Shown here piece by piece: positions 18,267-30,912 of a stretch of 64,000 nucleotides of DNA (its first letter is position 1; each line of letters starts with the position of its first letter). The notes under the pieces were generated by a model, which worked only from the letters and a program-made list of their open reading frames with translations, ran no database searches and was not told the origin of the DNA. The translations under genes and the position numbers were made by a program. The DNA is from Burkholderia metallica (GTDB lineage Bacteria; Pseudomonadota; Gammaproteobacteria; Burkholderiales; Burkholderiaceae), in the NCBI RefSeq assembly GCF_902832845.1, contig NZ_CADFDB010000001.1, positions 1,426,001 through 1,490,000 on the forward strand, written 5' to 3'.

Positions 18267-20507
18267 TCACGGTTTCCAGCGGTACATCAGTACCTTGCCG
18301 CGCGCGTCTTCCTCGACGAATACGAGGTACTCGCCGTTCTCGCGCCGGAACGCGCTGATGCCGAACGGCACGTCGACCCAGCCGGATGCCTTGCCGACTT
18401 CGGCGCCCGGGCTCATCACGCCCACTTCCTTGCCGGTTTCCTTGTCGTACACGTGGATCTTGCCGACCGGCTCCACCCCGAACAGATAGCGGCCCTCGAC
18501 CGTGATCCCGATCAGGTCGAAAATCGGCTTCGCATCGAGCTGCCACGGCAGCGCGACCTGGTAGCGCACGACCGGCGAGCCCGTCGACCACTTGTCGAAG
18601 CGCACCAGCACGCGGCCCACTTCCTTGTTGATGCCCGGCTGCGGCGGTGCGTCGGCCGTGTAGCCGGTCGCGTACAGCGTGTCCGTCTGCGCGTCGTAGA
18701 TCGCGCGGCGCAGTTGCGTGAACGGCTGCGGCATCGGGTAGGTCGTGACCTTGTCGTACGCGTAGACCGGGTTGCCCGCCTTGTCGACGCCGCCGTAGCG
18801 GAAGCGGTGGATGCCGCGCACGTCGCTCGTGCGCCAGATGTCGCCCTTCGTGTCGACCCACCAGCCCCAGCCGCCCGCCTTCGCCTTGCCCGTCGTGTTG
18901 ATTTCGAACTCGTCGGCGTCCAGCCGGCCGTTGCCGTTCGCGTCGCGCCACAGCCAGTCGCCGCCCGGCGGCTTGTTCGGCACGTTGTCGACCGGCCGCG
19001 CGCGGCCCGCGATCAGGCCCGACGGAATCGCCACCTCGCCGTCGCGCTTCGCGTCGAAGCGGTAGATCTTCAGGTGATCGGCGTACATGTCGGTCAGGTA
19101 CAGGAACGTGCGGCCGTCGACGCGTCGCGCGATCGGCATGCCCGGCCACTGGTCCGTATGGAACACGGGGTCGTCCGGATACTTGAAGCGGTTCGACAGG
19201 AAGCCGACGTATTTCCAGTCCTGGCCCGGCGGCTTCGACAGGTCGAGCTCGAAGCGTTTGTTGCCCGTATACACGCTGTTCGGCCGCGCCGGGTCGAGCC
19301 ATGCGCCGTCGACGAACAGCAGCCCCTGCACCTGCCAGCGCAACTTACCGTCCGGCGTATAGCTTTCGAGCACCGCGCCGAGCCCGGCGCCGATCGTGTC
19401 GTGGCGCGGCCCGATCCCGTTCATCGACACGTAGACGTTGCCCGCCCGGTCGACGCCGACACCCGTCAGCCCGTTGAAACGCTGCGGCCCCGGCCGGCCC
19501 GGCACCGGGCCCGCGAAGATGCCGCCGCGCTCGCCGAGCGCGCTCGACTGCGCATAGCCGTTGCTGCCTTTCGAGAAGATCAGGATCTGCTGGCGCGGGC
19601 CGTTGTCCGCGACCAGCACGCGCCCTTTCGCGTCGACGGCCACGTCCACCGCATCGGTGCCTGCCGGCAGCGCGGGCGCGTCGTCGAGCTTGCGGCCGTC
19701 CGCGCGCACGTGCACCAGGTGCGCGGGCCCGTTGATCGTGTCCGTGAGCAGCCACAGCGTGCCGTCGCCCGCGAGCGCGAGGCGGCCCGGCTCGTGCGCG
19801 CTCCACGTGCCCTTGCGCTGCATCGTTTCCGCGTCGAACACGTCCACGGCGTCGCGCGACGGATTCGTCGCGAACACCGTCTTGTCGTCGGCCGCGAGGC
19901 CGCCGACTTCCGCCTTCTGCTCGCCCACTTCCGAGCGCGCGGGCGCCGTCACTTCGTTCATCACCATGAAGCTCGCGGCCATCCGCGCGCGGCCGGCGTC
20001 GGCGCGACCGCCCGGTGCCACCTGCGGCGCCGCGCGGAACGGCGCCGGCTGCTTCATGTCGCCGATCGTGCGCCGCGAGATGCCGAACCACTGCTTGCCC
20101 TTGTCCGGCCAGATGCCGGGCGACTGCAGGTGGCCGCGCTCGTTGCCGACGCCGATCGCGACATACGCGTACTTGCTGTTCACGGCGATCGCGCTGCCGC
20201 CGAGGTTGCCCCAGCCGTGCGTGCCGCCGGCGAAGCCGAGCATCTTCCCGTCCTGGTAGACGCTCGCCTCGGCCCCGCTCTCGTCCCACGGCGCATTCGT
20301 ATACACCTTGCCTTCCGGCGTCACCGCGATCGCGCGGATGTCGATCTGCGTCCAGCTGCCGTCGCCATAGCCGAACGTATTGCCGATCCACGACGTCGTC
20401 GCGGGCAACACCGTTTCGGCCGGTACGGCGCTCGTGAGCAACGTCGCGCATACCGTCATGCCTACCAGAATCAGACGTCGCAATGCGCTTCTCCAGACTG
20501 AATGCAA
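18267..20507 (-). CDS. bceP: Secreted beta-propeller-like protein of the bce-II cluster (BceP-like)
   Basis: This 746-residue exported protein has a signal peptide of about 30 residues (RRLILVGMTVCATLLTSAVPAE). The body is built of NHL/PQQ-like beta-propeller strands: IRAIAVTPEGKVYTN, GRLALAGDGTLWLLTDT, VDVAVDAKGRVLVADN and LTGVGVDRAGNVYVSMNG. A DANGNGRLDADEFE segment at about residue 527 looks like an EF-hand calcium loop. I recall no enzymatic activity assigned to the cluster's unknown-function gene. The repeats suggest carbohydrate or calcium binding in the periplasm or outside. It is first gene of the bceP-Q-R operon, divergent from bceO. Confidence 0.85.
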   Translation of the reverse strand: MHSVWRSALRRLILVGMTVCATLLTSAVPAETVLPATTSWIGNTFGYGDGSWTQIDIRAIAVTPEGKVYTNAPWDESGAEASVYQDGKMLGFAGGTHGWGNLGGSAIAVNSKYAYVAIGVGNERGHLQSPGIWPDKGKQWFGISRRTIGDMKQPAPFRAAPQVAPGGRADAGRARMAASFMVMNEVTAPARSEVGEQKAEVGGLAADDKTVFATNPSRDAVDVFDAETMQRKGTWSAHEPGRLALAGDGTLWLLTDTINGPAHLVHVRADGRKLDDAPALPAGTDAVDVAVDAKGRVLVADNGPRQQILIFSKGSNGYAQSSALGERGGIFAGPVPGRPGPQRFNGLTGVGVDRAGNVYVSMNGIGPRHDTIGAGLGAVLESYTPDGKLRWQVQGLLFVDGAWLDPARPNSVYTGNKRFELDLSKPPGQDWKYVGFLSNRFKYPDDPVFHTDQWPGMPIARRVDGRTFLYLTDMYADHLKIYRFDAKRDGEVAIPSGLIAGRARPVDNVPNKPPGGDWLWRDANGNGRLDADEFEINTTGKAKAGGWGWWVDTKGDIWRTSDVRGIHRFRYGGVDKAGNPVYAYDKVTTYPMPQPFTQLRRAIYDAQTDTLYATGYTADAPPQPGINKEVGRVLVRFDKWSTGSPVVRYQVALPWQLDAKPIFDLIGITVEGRYLFGVEPVGKIHVYDKETGKEVGVMSPGAEVGKASGWVDVPFGISAFRRENGEYLVFVEEDARGKVLMYRWKP

Positions 20508-20959
20508 CAGCGACCGGCGTCCGCCGCGGACTGCCGCCGGCGCACGCTGTCGCTAAATAGGTTTCAAACGTCGCGATGCAGGTTACAAGCAAAAATAATC
20601 ACAAGAAATTTGGAAATATTTGGGGATGTTTCCGCCTGAAATATCGAGCCGGAACAAGCGCGCAAAGCCGCTCCAAAACGGCAATAACGACCGCCTTTTC
20701 GCGTTCCAGTCTGTAGAAAATGCCGCTTCTCGACGCCAGTCGGGGCTCGCCCGGCAGTGGCCTTTCGTCCGCCGACCGAAATGACCGGCGATTTAATGTG
20801 GGCCATCAGATAAATGACGCGCGTTTTTTTGCCGATTTCTTTTCCCTAGAATCGATTTCGATTCGATATTTCATTTAATGGCATGCATTACGTTCACGTT
20901 CACGCATCGGAAGTGCGACACGCCCCGGCTCACGCCGCGCGTCGCGAAGGAGCGGCGCG
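20508..20959. other. Divergent promoter region bceP / bceO
   Basis: This 452-bp AT-rich region between divergent operons is the likely control region of cepacian synthesis. An inverted repeat, GAATCG-ATTT-CGATTC, lies at 20849-20864, about 100 bp before bceO. No clear sigma-70 pair was found, and no coding frame is plausible. The bceO SD (GGAG) is just before 20960. Confidence 0.5.
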
Positions 20960-24052
<3,093 letters not shown>

Positions 24053-24107
24053 ATCACGCGCGGCGCACGCGCGAACGTGGTGCGCCGGACGACCTCGCGC
24101 GACGCGG

Positions 24108-24143
24108 AAAAAACCACGGGCCGCCTGTTTCGCAGGCGGCCCG
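24108..24143 (-). terminator. Bidirectional intrinsic terminator bceM / metZ
   Basis: A perfect 11-bp stem, CGGGCCGCCTG (24117-24127) with CAGGCGGCCCG (24133-24143), is followed on the minus strand by GTGG and then TTTTTT (24113-24108). It sits between the converging bceM and metZ genes. Confidence 0.85.
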
Positions 24144-24194
24144 TTGCCGTTGATACGTCGATGCGTTCCTACGTCTGCGAACGCCCCGCGCCGC

Positions 24195-25385
24195 TCAGCC
24201 TTCCAGGCCGCGCGCCAGATCGTTACGCAGGTCGCCCGCGTTCTCGAGCCCGACCGACAGGCGGATCAACCCTTCGGTAATCCCCGCGGCCGCGCGCGCT
24301 TCCGGCGTGATGCGGCCGTGCGTCGTCGTCGCCGGATGCGTGATCGTCGTGCGCGTATCGCCGAGGTTGCCGGTAATCGAGATCAGCTTCGTGCTGTCGA
24401 TCACGCGCCATGCGTTCGCGCGCTGCTGCTCGGGCGTGTCGCCCTTCAGCTCGAACGACAGGATCGCGCCGCCCGCCTTCTGCTGACGCTTCGCGAGTTC
24501 GTGCTGCGGATGCGACTCGAGGCCCGGATGAAACACCCGCGCCACCGCCGGATGCGAATCGAGCCAGCGCGCGATTTCCAGCGCGTTCGCCGATTGCTTC
24601 TCGACGCGCAGCGACAGCGTTTCCATCCCCTTCAGCAGCACCCACGCGTTGAACGCCGACAGCGTCGGGCCCGCGCTGCGCACGAACGGGAACACCTTGC
24701 CCATGATGAATTCCTTCGAGCCGACCAGCGCGCCGCCGAGCACGCGGCCCTGGCCGTCGAGGAATTTCGTCGCCGAATGCATCACGACGTCGGCGCCGAG
24801 CTTCAGCGGCTGCTGCAGCACCGGGCTGCAGAAACAGTTGTCGACGACGAACAGCGCGTTCGCGGCCTTCGCGATCTTGCCGATCGCCTCGATGTCCGCG
24901 AGCTCGGTCAGCGGATTCGACGGCGTCTCGAGGAAGAACATCTTCGTTTCCGGCCGCACGGCTTCCTTCCATGCGTTCAGGTCGGTCGGGTCGACGAAGG
25001 TCGTCGTGATCCCGAACTTGCTGAAGATCTGCGAGAACATCCCGAGCGTCGAACCGAACAGGCTGCGCGAGCTGACGAGGTGATCGCCGGCCTGAAGCGC
25101 CGCCATCACGACCGACATGATCGCGGCCATGCCGGACGCGGTCGCGATGCATGCCTCGCCGCCCTCGAGCGCCGCGAGACGCTCCTGGAACATCGTGACG
25201 GTCGGGTTCGTGAAGCGCGAATAGGTGAAGTAGTCTTCCGAATTCGCGAAGCGCTCGGCCGCATCGGCCGCGCTCTGGAAGCAGAAGCTCGACGTGAGGA
25301 ACAGCGCTTCCGAGTGCTCGTTGAAGTCGCTGCGCAGCGTGCCCGCGCGCACGGCAAGCGTGTCGAAGTTGAGGGAGTCGTCCAT
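24195..25385 (-). CDS. metZ: O-succinylhomoserine sulfhydrylase
   Basis: This 396-residue PLP enzyme of the Cys/Met metabolism family makes homocysteine from O-succinylhomoserine and sulfide. Characteristic text includes YFTYSRFTNPTVTMFQERLA, ATASGMAAIMSVVMAAL and the PLP lysine at residue 207 in HSATKFLDGQGR. The NLGDTRTTITHPATTTHGR segment marks the C-terminal half. The start at 25385 gives the usual MDDSLNFDTLAVRAG beginning; the 22 codons upstream overlap the terminator leader. The gene is preceded by a SAM-II-like riboswitch and terminator, so expression should fall when SAM is plentiful. Confidence 0.95.
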   Translation of the reverse strand: MDDSLNFDTLAVRAGTLRSDFNEHSEALFLTSSFCFQSAADAAERFANSEDYFTYSRFTNPTVTMFQERLAALEGGEACIATASGMAAIMSVVMAALQAGDHLVSSRSLFGSTLGMFSQIFSKFGITTTFVDPTDLNAWKEAVRPETKMFFLETPSNPLTELADIEAIGKIAKAANALFVVDNCFCSPVLQQPLKLGADVVMHSATKFLDGQGRVLGGALVGSKEFIMGKVFPFVRSAGPTLSAFNAWVLLKGMETLSLRVEKQSANALEIARWLDSHPAVARVFHPGLESHPQHELAKRQQKAGGAILSFELKGDTPEQQRANAWRVIDSTKLISITGNLGDTRTTITHPATTTHGRITPEARAAAGITEGLIRLSVGLENAGDLRNDLARGLEG

Positions 25386-25445
25386 GTTTCGTTTTCCGTA
25401 TTCGATGGCCGCGCGCGTGGCGCGAACCCGGTCAAACCCAGGGCA

Positions 25446-25483
25446 AAACAAAAAGCCCGCTATGCGTCGGCATCAGCGGGCTT
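25446..25483 (-). terminator. Riboswitch-linked intrinsic terminator upstream of metZ
   Basis: A 9-bp perfect stem, AAGCCCGCT with AGCGGGCTT (25483-25475 and 25461-25453), is followed by TTTTTGTTTT on the minus strand. It lies 60 bp before the metZ start and 50 bp after the aptamer. It can act both as the purF-side terminator and as the off-switch for metZ. Confidence 0.85.
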
Positions 25484-25529
25484 CGGTGCGGTACGACAGC
25501 GATCGACTCGGGCCGGTTGCCACCGGCCT

Positions 25530-25588
25530 TCGCTTTAGCTGTTTGGGGAAATCGCCCCGCGTCCGCAAGCTGATATCAAATCGACGCA
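25530..25588 (-). promoter_or_regulatory. SAM-II-like (SAM-alpha) riboswitch controlling metZ
   Basis: The minus strand shows the SAM-II order. Stem P1 is GCGTC (25587-25583), then the conserved GATTTG, ATATC, AGCTTGC, and the P1 partner GACGC (25563-25559). A small GGGG-CGATTT-CCCC hairpin follows, then AAACA and the conserved GCTAAAGC (25539-25532). GCTT in the P1 loop can pair with AAGC of the last segment to make the pseudoknot. These conserved blocks agree with the SAM-II class, known mainly from alphaproteobacterial metA/metX/metZ leaders. The context (metZ) fits. A covariance-model search was not possible. Confidence 0.8.
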
Positions 25589-25630
25589 AGGCCACATCGT
25601 ATCACGCGTCGACGAAAGCGTGCGCCGGTG

Positions 25631-27163
25631 TCACTCGACCGACAGCTGCAGGTTCATCTGCGAGCGTTCGGTGTCGCCGGCCGTGTCGCGATCGGCCTGC
25701 GACGCCGGCGTGAGGCGCGCGCGCTCGATCGCGTCGAGATACTCGGGCGTCACGTCGCCGGTGATGTAGTTGCCGTCGAAGCACGACGCCTCGAAGCGTT
25801 CGAGCTTCGGGTTGATGTCGCGCACCGCGCGGCGCAGATCGTCGACGTCCTGGTAGATCAGGTGGTCGGCGCCGATGATCTTCGCGACTTCCTCGTCGGT
25901 GCGGCCGTGCGCGACGAGTTCGCCGCGCGTCGGCATGTCGATGCCGTACACGTTCGGGAACTTCACCGGCGGCGCCGCCGACGCGAAGATCACCGATTTC
26001 GCGCCCGCATCGCGCGCCATCTGCACGATCTCATGCGAGGTCGTGCCGCGCACGATCGAATCGTCGACGATCAGCACGTGCTTGTCCTTGAACTCGATGC
26101 TCATCGCGTTGAGCTTCTGGCGCACCGACTTCTTGCGCACGGCCTGCCCCGGCATGATGAACGTCCGGCCGACGTAGCGGTTCTTGAAGAAGCCTTCGCG
26201 GTACTCGACGCCGAGCTTCGCGGCGACCTGCATCGCGGCCGGGCGCGACGAATCGGGAATCGGCATCACGACGTCGATCGGCACGTTCGGCAGCTCGCGC
26301 TTGATCTTCTCGGCGAGATAGTCGCCCATGCGCAGGCGCACGTTGTAGACGGGCACGCCGTCGAGGCACGAATCCGGACGCGCGAGGTACACGTATTCGA
26401 ACATGCACGGATTCAGCGTCGGCTGTTCCGCGCATTGCTGGCTGTGGAAGTTGCCGGCCGGGTCGATGAAGATCGCCTCGCCCGGCTGCACGTCGCGCAC
26501 GAATTCGAAACCGATGCCCTCGACGGCCACCGACTCCGACGCGACCATCCACTCGGTGCCGTGTTCGGTTTCGAGCTTGCCGATGCACAGCGGGCGGATG
26601 CCGAACGGATCGCGGAATGCGAGCAGGCCGTAGCCGGCGATCAGCGACACGATCGCGTACGAGCCCTGCAGGCGGCGATGCACGCCCGAGACGGCCTTGA
26701 ACACCGACGCCGGATCGAGCTCGAGGCCCGTGGTCGACAGTTGCAGCTCGTGCGCGAACACGTTGAGCAGCACTTCGCTGTCGGAATTGGTATTGATGTG
26801 CCGGCGGTCGATCCGGAACATCTCGTCCTTCAGTTGCTGCCAGTTCGTCAGGTTGCCGTTGTGCGCGAGGATGATCCCGAACGGCGCGTTCACGTAGAAC
26901 GGCTGCGCCTCGGCTTCGCTCGACGCCGAGCCGGCCGTCGGGTAGCGCACCTGGCCGATGCCGTAGGTGCCGGGCAGGCTGCGCATGTTGCGCGTGCGGA
27001 ACACGTCGCGCACCATGCCGTTCGCCTTGTACATGTGGAAATTGCTGCCGTCCGCCGTCGCGATGCCCGCCGCGTCCTGACCGCGATGCTGCAGCAGCAG
27101 CAGGCTGTCATAGATCAGCTGATTGACCGGGGATTGGGAGATAACGCCTACGATGCCGCACAT
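25631..27163 (-). CDS. purF: Amidophosphoribosyltransferase
   Basis: This 510-residue enzyme catalyses the first committed step of purine synthesis, PRPP plus glutamine to phosphoribosylamine. The class II glutaminase nucleophile is Cys2 (MCGIVGV). The glutaminase domain covers about residues 2-235 with LLLLQHRGQDAAGI and FGIILAHNGNLTN. The PRPP site VLIVDDSIVRGTTS is at 363-376, and FMPIPDSSRPAA-type text precedes it (299-310). Length and both domains are complete. It lies 51 bp after cvpA, the classic cvpA-purF pair. Confidence 0.97.
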   Translation of the reverse strand: MCGIVGVISQSPVNQLIYDSLLLLQHRGQDAAGIATADGSNFHMYKANGMVRDVFRTRNMRSLPGTYGIGQVRYPTAGSASSEAEAQPFYVNAPFGIILAHNGNLTNWQQLKDEMFRIDRRHINTNSDSEVLLNVFAHELQLSTTGLELDPASVFKAVSGVHRRLQGSYAIVSLIAGYGLLAFRDPFGIRPLCIGKLETEHGTEWMVASESVAVEGIGFEFVRDVQPGEAIFIDPAGNFHSQQCAEQPTLNPCMFEYVYLARPDSCLDGVPVYNVRLRMGDYLAEKIKRELPNVPIDVVMPIPDSSRPAAMQVAAKLGVEYREGFFKNRYVGRTFIMPGQAVRKKSVRQKLNAMSIEFKDKHVLIVDDSIVRGTTSHEIVQMARDAGAKSVIFASAAPPVKFPNVYGIDMPTRGELVAHGRTDEEVAKIIGADHLIYQDVDDLRRAVRDINPKLERFEASCFDGNYITGDVTPEYLDAIERARLTPASQADRDTAGDTERSQMNLQLSVE

Positions 27164-27214
27164 GGCATGTCCTTCAGAATGACAAAATCGGTTCCGTCCT
27201 GCCCGGCCGCGTCG

Positions 27215-27709
27215 TCACACGCGTACGTACTGGGCCATGCCGTCGGGCAGGAGCTGCTTCAGCTCGTGCACGCCCTGTTCGGCAATAGGACGCAATAGCG
27301 CATTGCGCCAGAATTCCTGTTTGGGCAGTTCGGTCAGCCCGGCCGCCGCGACCAGCAGCACCACCAGCACGCAGCCGCGGACGAGCCCGAACATCATGCC
27401 CAGCGAGCGGTCGACGCCGCCCAGGCCGCTCGCCTGCGCGATCCGCGACAGCAGCGCGTTCGCCACGCCGGCGACCAGCACCACGCCGATCACGATCAAC
27501 GCGAAGGCGATCACCCACTGCGTCAGCGCACCGCCCGGCCAGTTCGCCGGAATGTACGGCACGACCAGCCCGACGTAGCGGCCCGCGATCACGATCGCCG
27601 CAATCCAGCCGATCAGCCCGAAAATCTCCGATACGAAGCCGCGCCACGCGCCGCGCAGCGCCGACAACGCGATCACCGCCAATACAGCGTAGTCGAAAGC
27701 CGTCAGCAT
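27215..27709 (-). CDS. cvpA: CvpA family membrane protein
   Basis: This 164-residue inner-membrane protein of the colicin V production family has four predicted helices. Family text includes FDYAVLAVIALSALRGAWRG, FVSEIFGLIGWIAAIVIAG and GGVDRSLGMMFGLVRG. It is linked to purF in many proteobacteria, but its molecular role is not known. It lies only 6 bp after the SPOR protein gene, so the two are co-transcribed. Confidence 0.93.
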   Translation of the reverse strand: MLTAFDYAVLAVIALSALRGAWRGFVSEIFGLIGWIAAIVIAGRYVGLVVPYIPANWPGGALTQWVIAFALIVIGVVLVAGVANALLSRIAQASGLGGVDRSLGMMFGLVRGCVLVVLLVAAAGLTELPKQEFWRNALLRPIAEQGVHELKQLLPDGMAQYVRV

Positions 27710-27715
27710 CGTGCG

Positions 27716-28537
27716 TTACTGCGTCAGACCGGCTTCGCGCACCTTCGCGATCGCGGCGGACGCCGCCGCGCGATCCGCGAACGGGCCTGCACGCAACAGT
27801 GTAGCCGTGCTGCCGTCCGCCTGCTTGCGATGCTCGACATATGCGGGCACGCCCGCCGATTTCAATTTGGTCGCCCACGAACGGGCCGTCGCGTCGTCCT
27901 TGAACGAACCGAGCTGCACCGCGAAGCGCGCACCGGCCGGCGACGCCGGCGACGACGCGTCGCCGCTGTCCGGGCTCGCGGTGTCGGCGTTCGCGACGGG
28001 CGCGGGCTTCGGCGTGGCCGGCTTTGCCGCGGGCGCGGCCGGTTTCGGCGCGGGCTTCGGCGGCGTCACGCTCGCCGTGGTCGTGGTATCGGGCCTGGCG
28101 GCCGGCTTCGGCGCGGGCGCCGGCGCGGCGGCGACGGCCGTATCGGATGCCGGCGGCTCGTCATGTGCGACGCCGGCCTGCACGTCGGACGACTCGTCGT
28201 CGCGCGGCGCGACCGCCTGGTGCGCGGGCCGGTTCGGGATGTCGATCGCGATGTCGTCCGTCACCGGCTTCGGGTGCGAGTCGAGCACCATCGGCAGCAC
28301 GATCACGGCGGCGACGACGAGCGCGATCGCGCCGACGAGGCGACGGCGCGCGCGTTGCTTTTCTGGAAGGGTCGGATCGAGGAGCAGTGCGTCCGATTCC
28401 GGACGCTCGGTGCGGCGCGAGCGTCGCTCGACGCGTTCAGTGGTGCGCTCCGTGCGCACGTTCCGGGAGGTCCCGGTGCGACCGCCGCGCCGCGGAGGCG
28501 CGTCGTCGTCTTTTTTGCCGAACGAGAAAATTCCCAT
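27716..28537 (-). CDS. SPOR-domain membrane protein (DedD-like)
   Basis: This 273-residue bitopic protein has a cytosolic Arg-rich start (about 65 residues) and one helix, RRLVGAIALVVAAVIVLPMV, at about 64-84. A long Pro/Ala-rich periplasmic linker leads to a C-terminal SPOR domain (about 195-273): RFAVQLGSFKDDATARSWAT, LLRAGPFADRAAASAAIAKV. SPOR domains bind denuded septal peptidoglycan, so a role at the division site is likely. Its place between folC and cvpA matches dedD of E. coli. Confidence 0.88.
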   Translation of the reverse strand: MGIFSFGKKDDDAPPRRGGRTGTSRNVRTERTTERVERRSRRTERPESDALLLDPTLPEKQRARRRLVGAIALVVAAVIVLPMVLDSHPKPVTDDIAIDIPNRPAHQAVAPRDDESSDVQAGVAHDEPPASDTAVAAAPAPAPKPAARPDTTTTASVTPPKPAPKPAAPAAKPATPKPAPVANADTASPDSGDASSPASPAGARFAVQLGSFKDDATARSWATKLKSAGVPAYVEHRKQADGSTATLLRAGPFADRAAASAAIAKVREAGLTQ

Positions 28538-28566
28538 GTATGGCTGAGTCCGAAACTGCCCGTCAG

Positions 28567-29877
28567 TCAGTGTTGCTGCGATTTACGGTAGGCCAGCACG
28601 CCGGCAACCGTATGGAAACTGCCGAAAACCACGATTCTATCATTCTCGGATGCTCTTTTTAGCGCATCGCGAAACGCTTCCGCGGGCGACGCGTAGCGCG
28701 TGACGCTCGAATCGGGCCCCTCCTCGACGCCGGCCTTGCGCAGTGCGGCTTCGAGCTGCTCCGCGGACGCCGCGCGCGGCAGCGGCAGGTCGGTCACGCA
28801 CCAGTGGTCGATCTCGCCCTTCAGGTGCTGCAGCACGCCGTCGATGTCCTTGTCGTGCATCGCGCCGAACACCGCGTACGTGTACGGGAAGAAGCCCATG
28901 TTGCCGAGGTTCTGCTCGAGCACGGCCGCCGCGTGCGGGTTGTGCGCGACGTCGAGCACGATCGCCGGCTTGCCGGGCAGCACCTGGAAGCGCCCGGGCA
29001 GCTCGACGTTCGCGAGCCCGAGCCGGATGTCCTGCGCGGACACCGGCAGCACCGGACGCAACGCTTCGAGCGCGGCCAGCGCGGCCGACGCATTGATCAG
29101 CTGATTCGCGCCGCGCAGCGCCGGATACGCGAGCGCCGGGTAGCGCTTCTCGCGCCCGAGGTAGCTCCACTGCTGGCGCTCGGCGCCCGCCTGCGCCTCG
29201 TAGCGGAAATCGCGGCCGACGAGCCACAGGTCGGCGCCGATCGCCTCCGCGTGGTCGATCAGCGTTTGCGGCGCGGCCGGATCGCCGCAGATCGCCGGCT
29301 TGCCGGCGCGGAAGATCCCGGCTTTCTCGAACGCGATCTTCTCGCGCGTGTCGCCGAGGTATTCGGTATGGTCAATGTCGATGCTCGTGACGATCGCGCA
29401 GTCGGTATCGATGATGTTCACCGCGTCGAGCCGGCCGCCGAGGCCGACCTCGAGGATCACCGCGTCGAGCCCGCGCGACGCGAACAGGTGCAGGATCGCG
29501 AGCGTCGTGAATTCGAAGTACGTGAGCGATACCGGCTCGGACAGCGACGTGCGCGCCGCTTCGACGGCCTCGAAGTGCGGCAGCAGTTCGTCGTCGGTGA
29601 CGTTCTGCCCGTTCACGCGCGCGCGCTCGTTGAACTCGAGCAGGTGCGGCGACGTGTGGCAGCCGACCTTGTAGCCCGCGCGCACGAGAATCGTCTCGAG
29701 GAATGCACAGGTCGAGCCCTTGCCGTTCGTGCCGCCGACGGTGATGACGGGGCACGCGAATTCGAGCTGCAGCGCCGCCTTGACCTGCCCGATGCGGGTC
29801 AGGCCCATGTCGATGCCGACCGGGTGCGCGCGTTCGAGATGCGAAAGCCACGCGTCGAGAGTGGGAAAAGTGCTCAT
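28567..29877 (-). CDS. folC: Bifunctional dihydrofolate synthase / folylpolyglutamate synthase
   Basis: This 436-residue Mur-ligase-like ATPase adds glutamate to dihydropteroate and to folates. The P-loop TVGGTNGKGSTCAFLE is at about 46-61. YFEFTTLAILHLFASRGLDA, LEVGLGGRLDAVNIID and SIDIDHTEYLGDTREKIAFEKAGIFR are typical family blocks, as is VLDVAHNPHAAAVLE in the C-terminal domain. It is complete. The order accD-folC-dedD-cvpA-purF is the usual one in proteobacteria. A terminator lies between accD and folC, so partial read-through or a separate promoter is implied. Confidence 0.96.
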   Translation of the reverse strand: MSTFPTLDAWLSHLERAHPVGIDMGLTRIGQVKAALQLEFACPVITVGGTNGKGSTCAFLETILVRAGYKVGCHTSPHLLEFNERARVNGQNVTDDELLPHFEAVEAARTSLSEPVSLTYFEFTTLAILHLFASRGLDAVILEVGLGGRLDAVNIIDTDCAIVTSIDIDHTEYLGDTREKIAFEKAGIFRAGKPAICGDPAAPQTLIDHAEAIGADLWLVGRDFRYEAQAGAERQQWSYLGREKRYPALAYPALRGANQLINASAALAALEALRPVLPVSAQDIRLGLANVELPGRFQVLPGKPAIVLDVAHNPHAAAVLEQNLGNMGFFPYTYAVFGAMHDKDIDGVLQHLKGEIDHWCVTDLPLPRAASAEQLEAALRKAGVEEGPDSSVTRYASPAEAFRDALKRASENDRIVVFGSFHTVAGVLAYRKSQQH

Positions 29878-29911
29878 CGGTTCAAATCTGGATCGGGACC
29901 GCCACTACGCC

Positions 29912-29955
29912 AAAAAACGAAGCGCGCCGCCTGACGCTGAAGCCAGGCGACGCGC
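29912..29955 (-). terminator. Intrinsic terminator between accD and folC
   Basis: On the minus strand a 12-bp stem, GCGCGTCGCCTG with CAGGCGGCGCGC (one wobble), ends in TTCGTTTTTTGG. It is 23 bp after accD. It would separate trp-accD transcription from the folC-purF genes. Confidence 0.75.
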
Positions 29956-29977
29956 AGTGTGCACAACCTCGCGCCGG

Positions 29978-30850
<873 letters not shown>

Positions 30851-30912
30851 CGTATGGTTTCCTGTTCCGTGGCGGGCCGGGCCAACCGGCCCGTTCCCGC
30901 TTCCTGTTGTGT

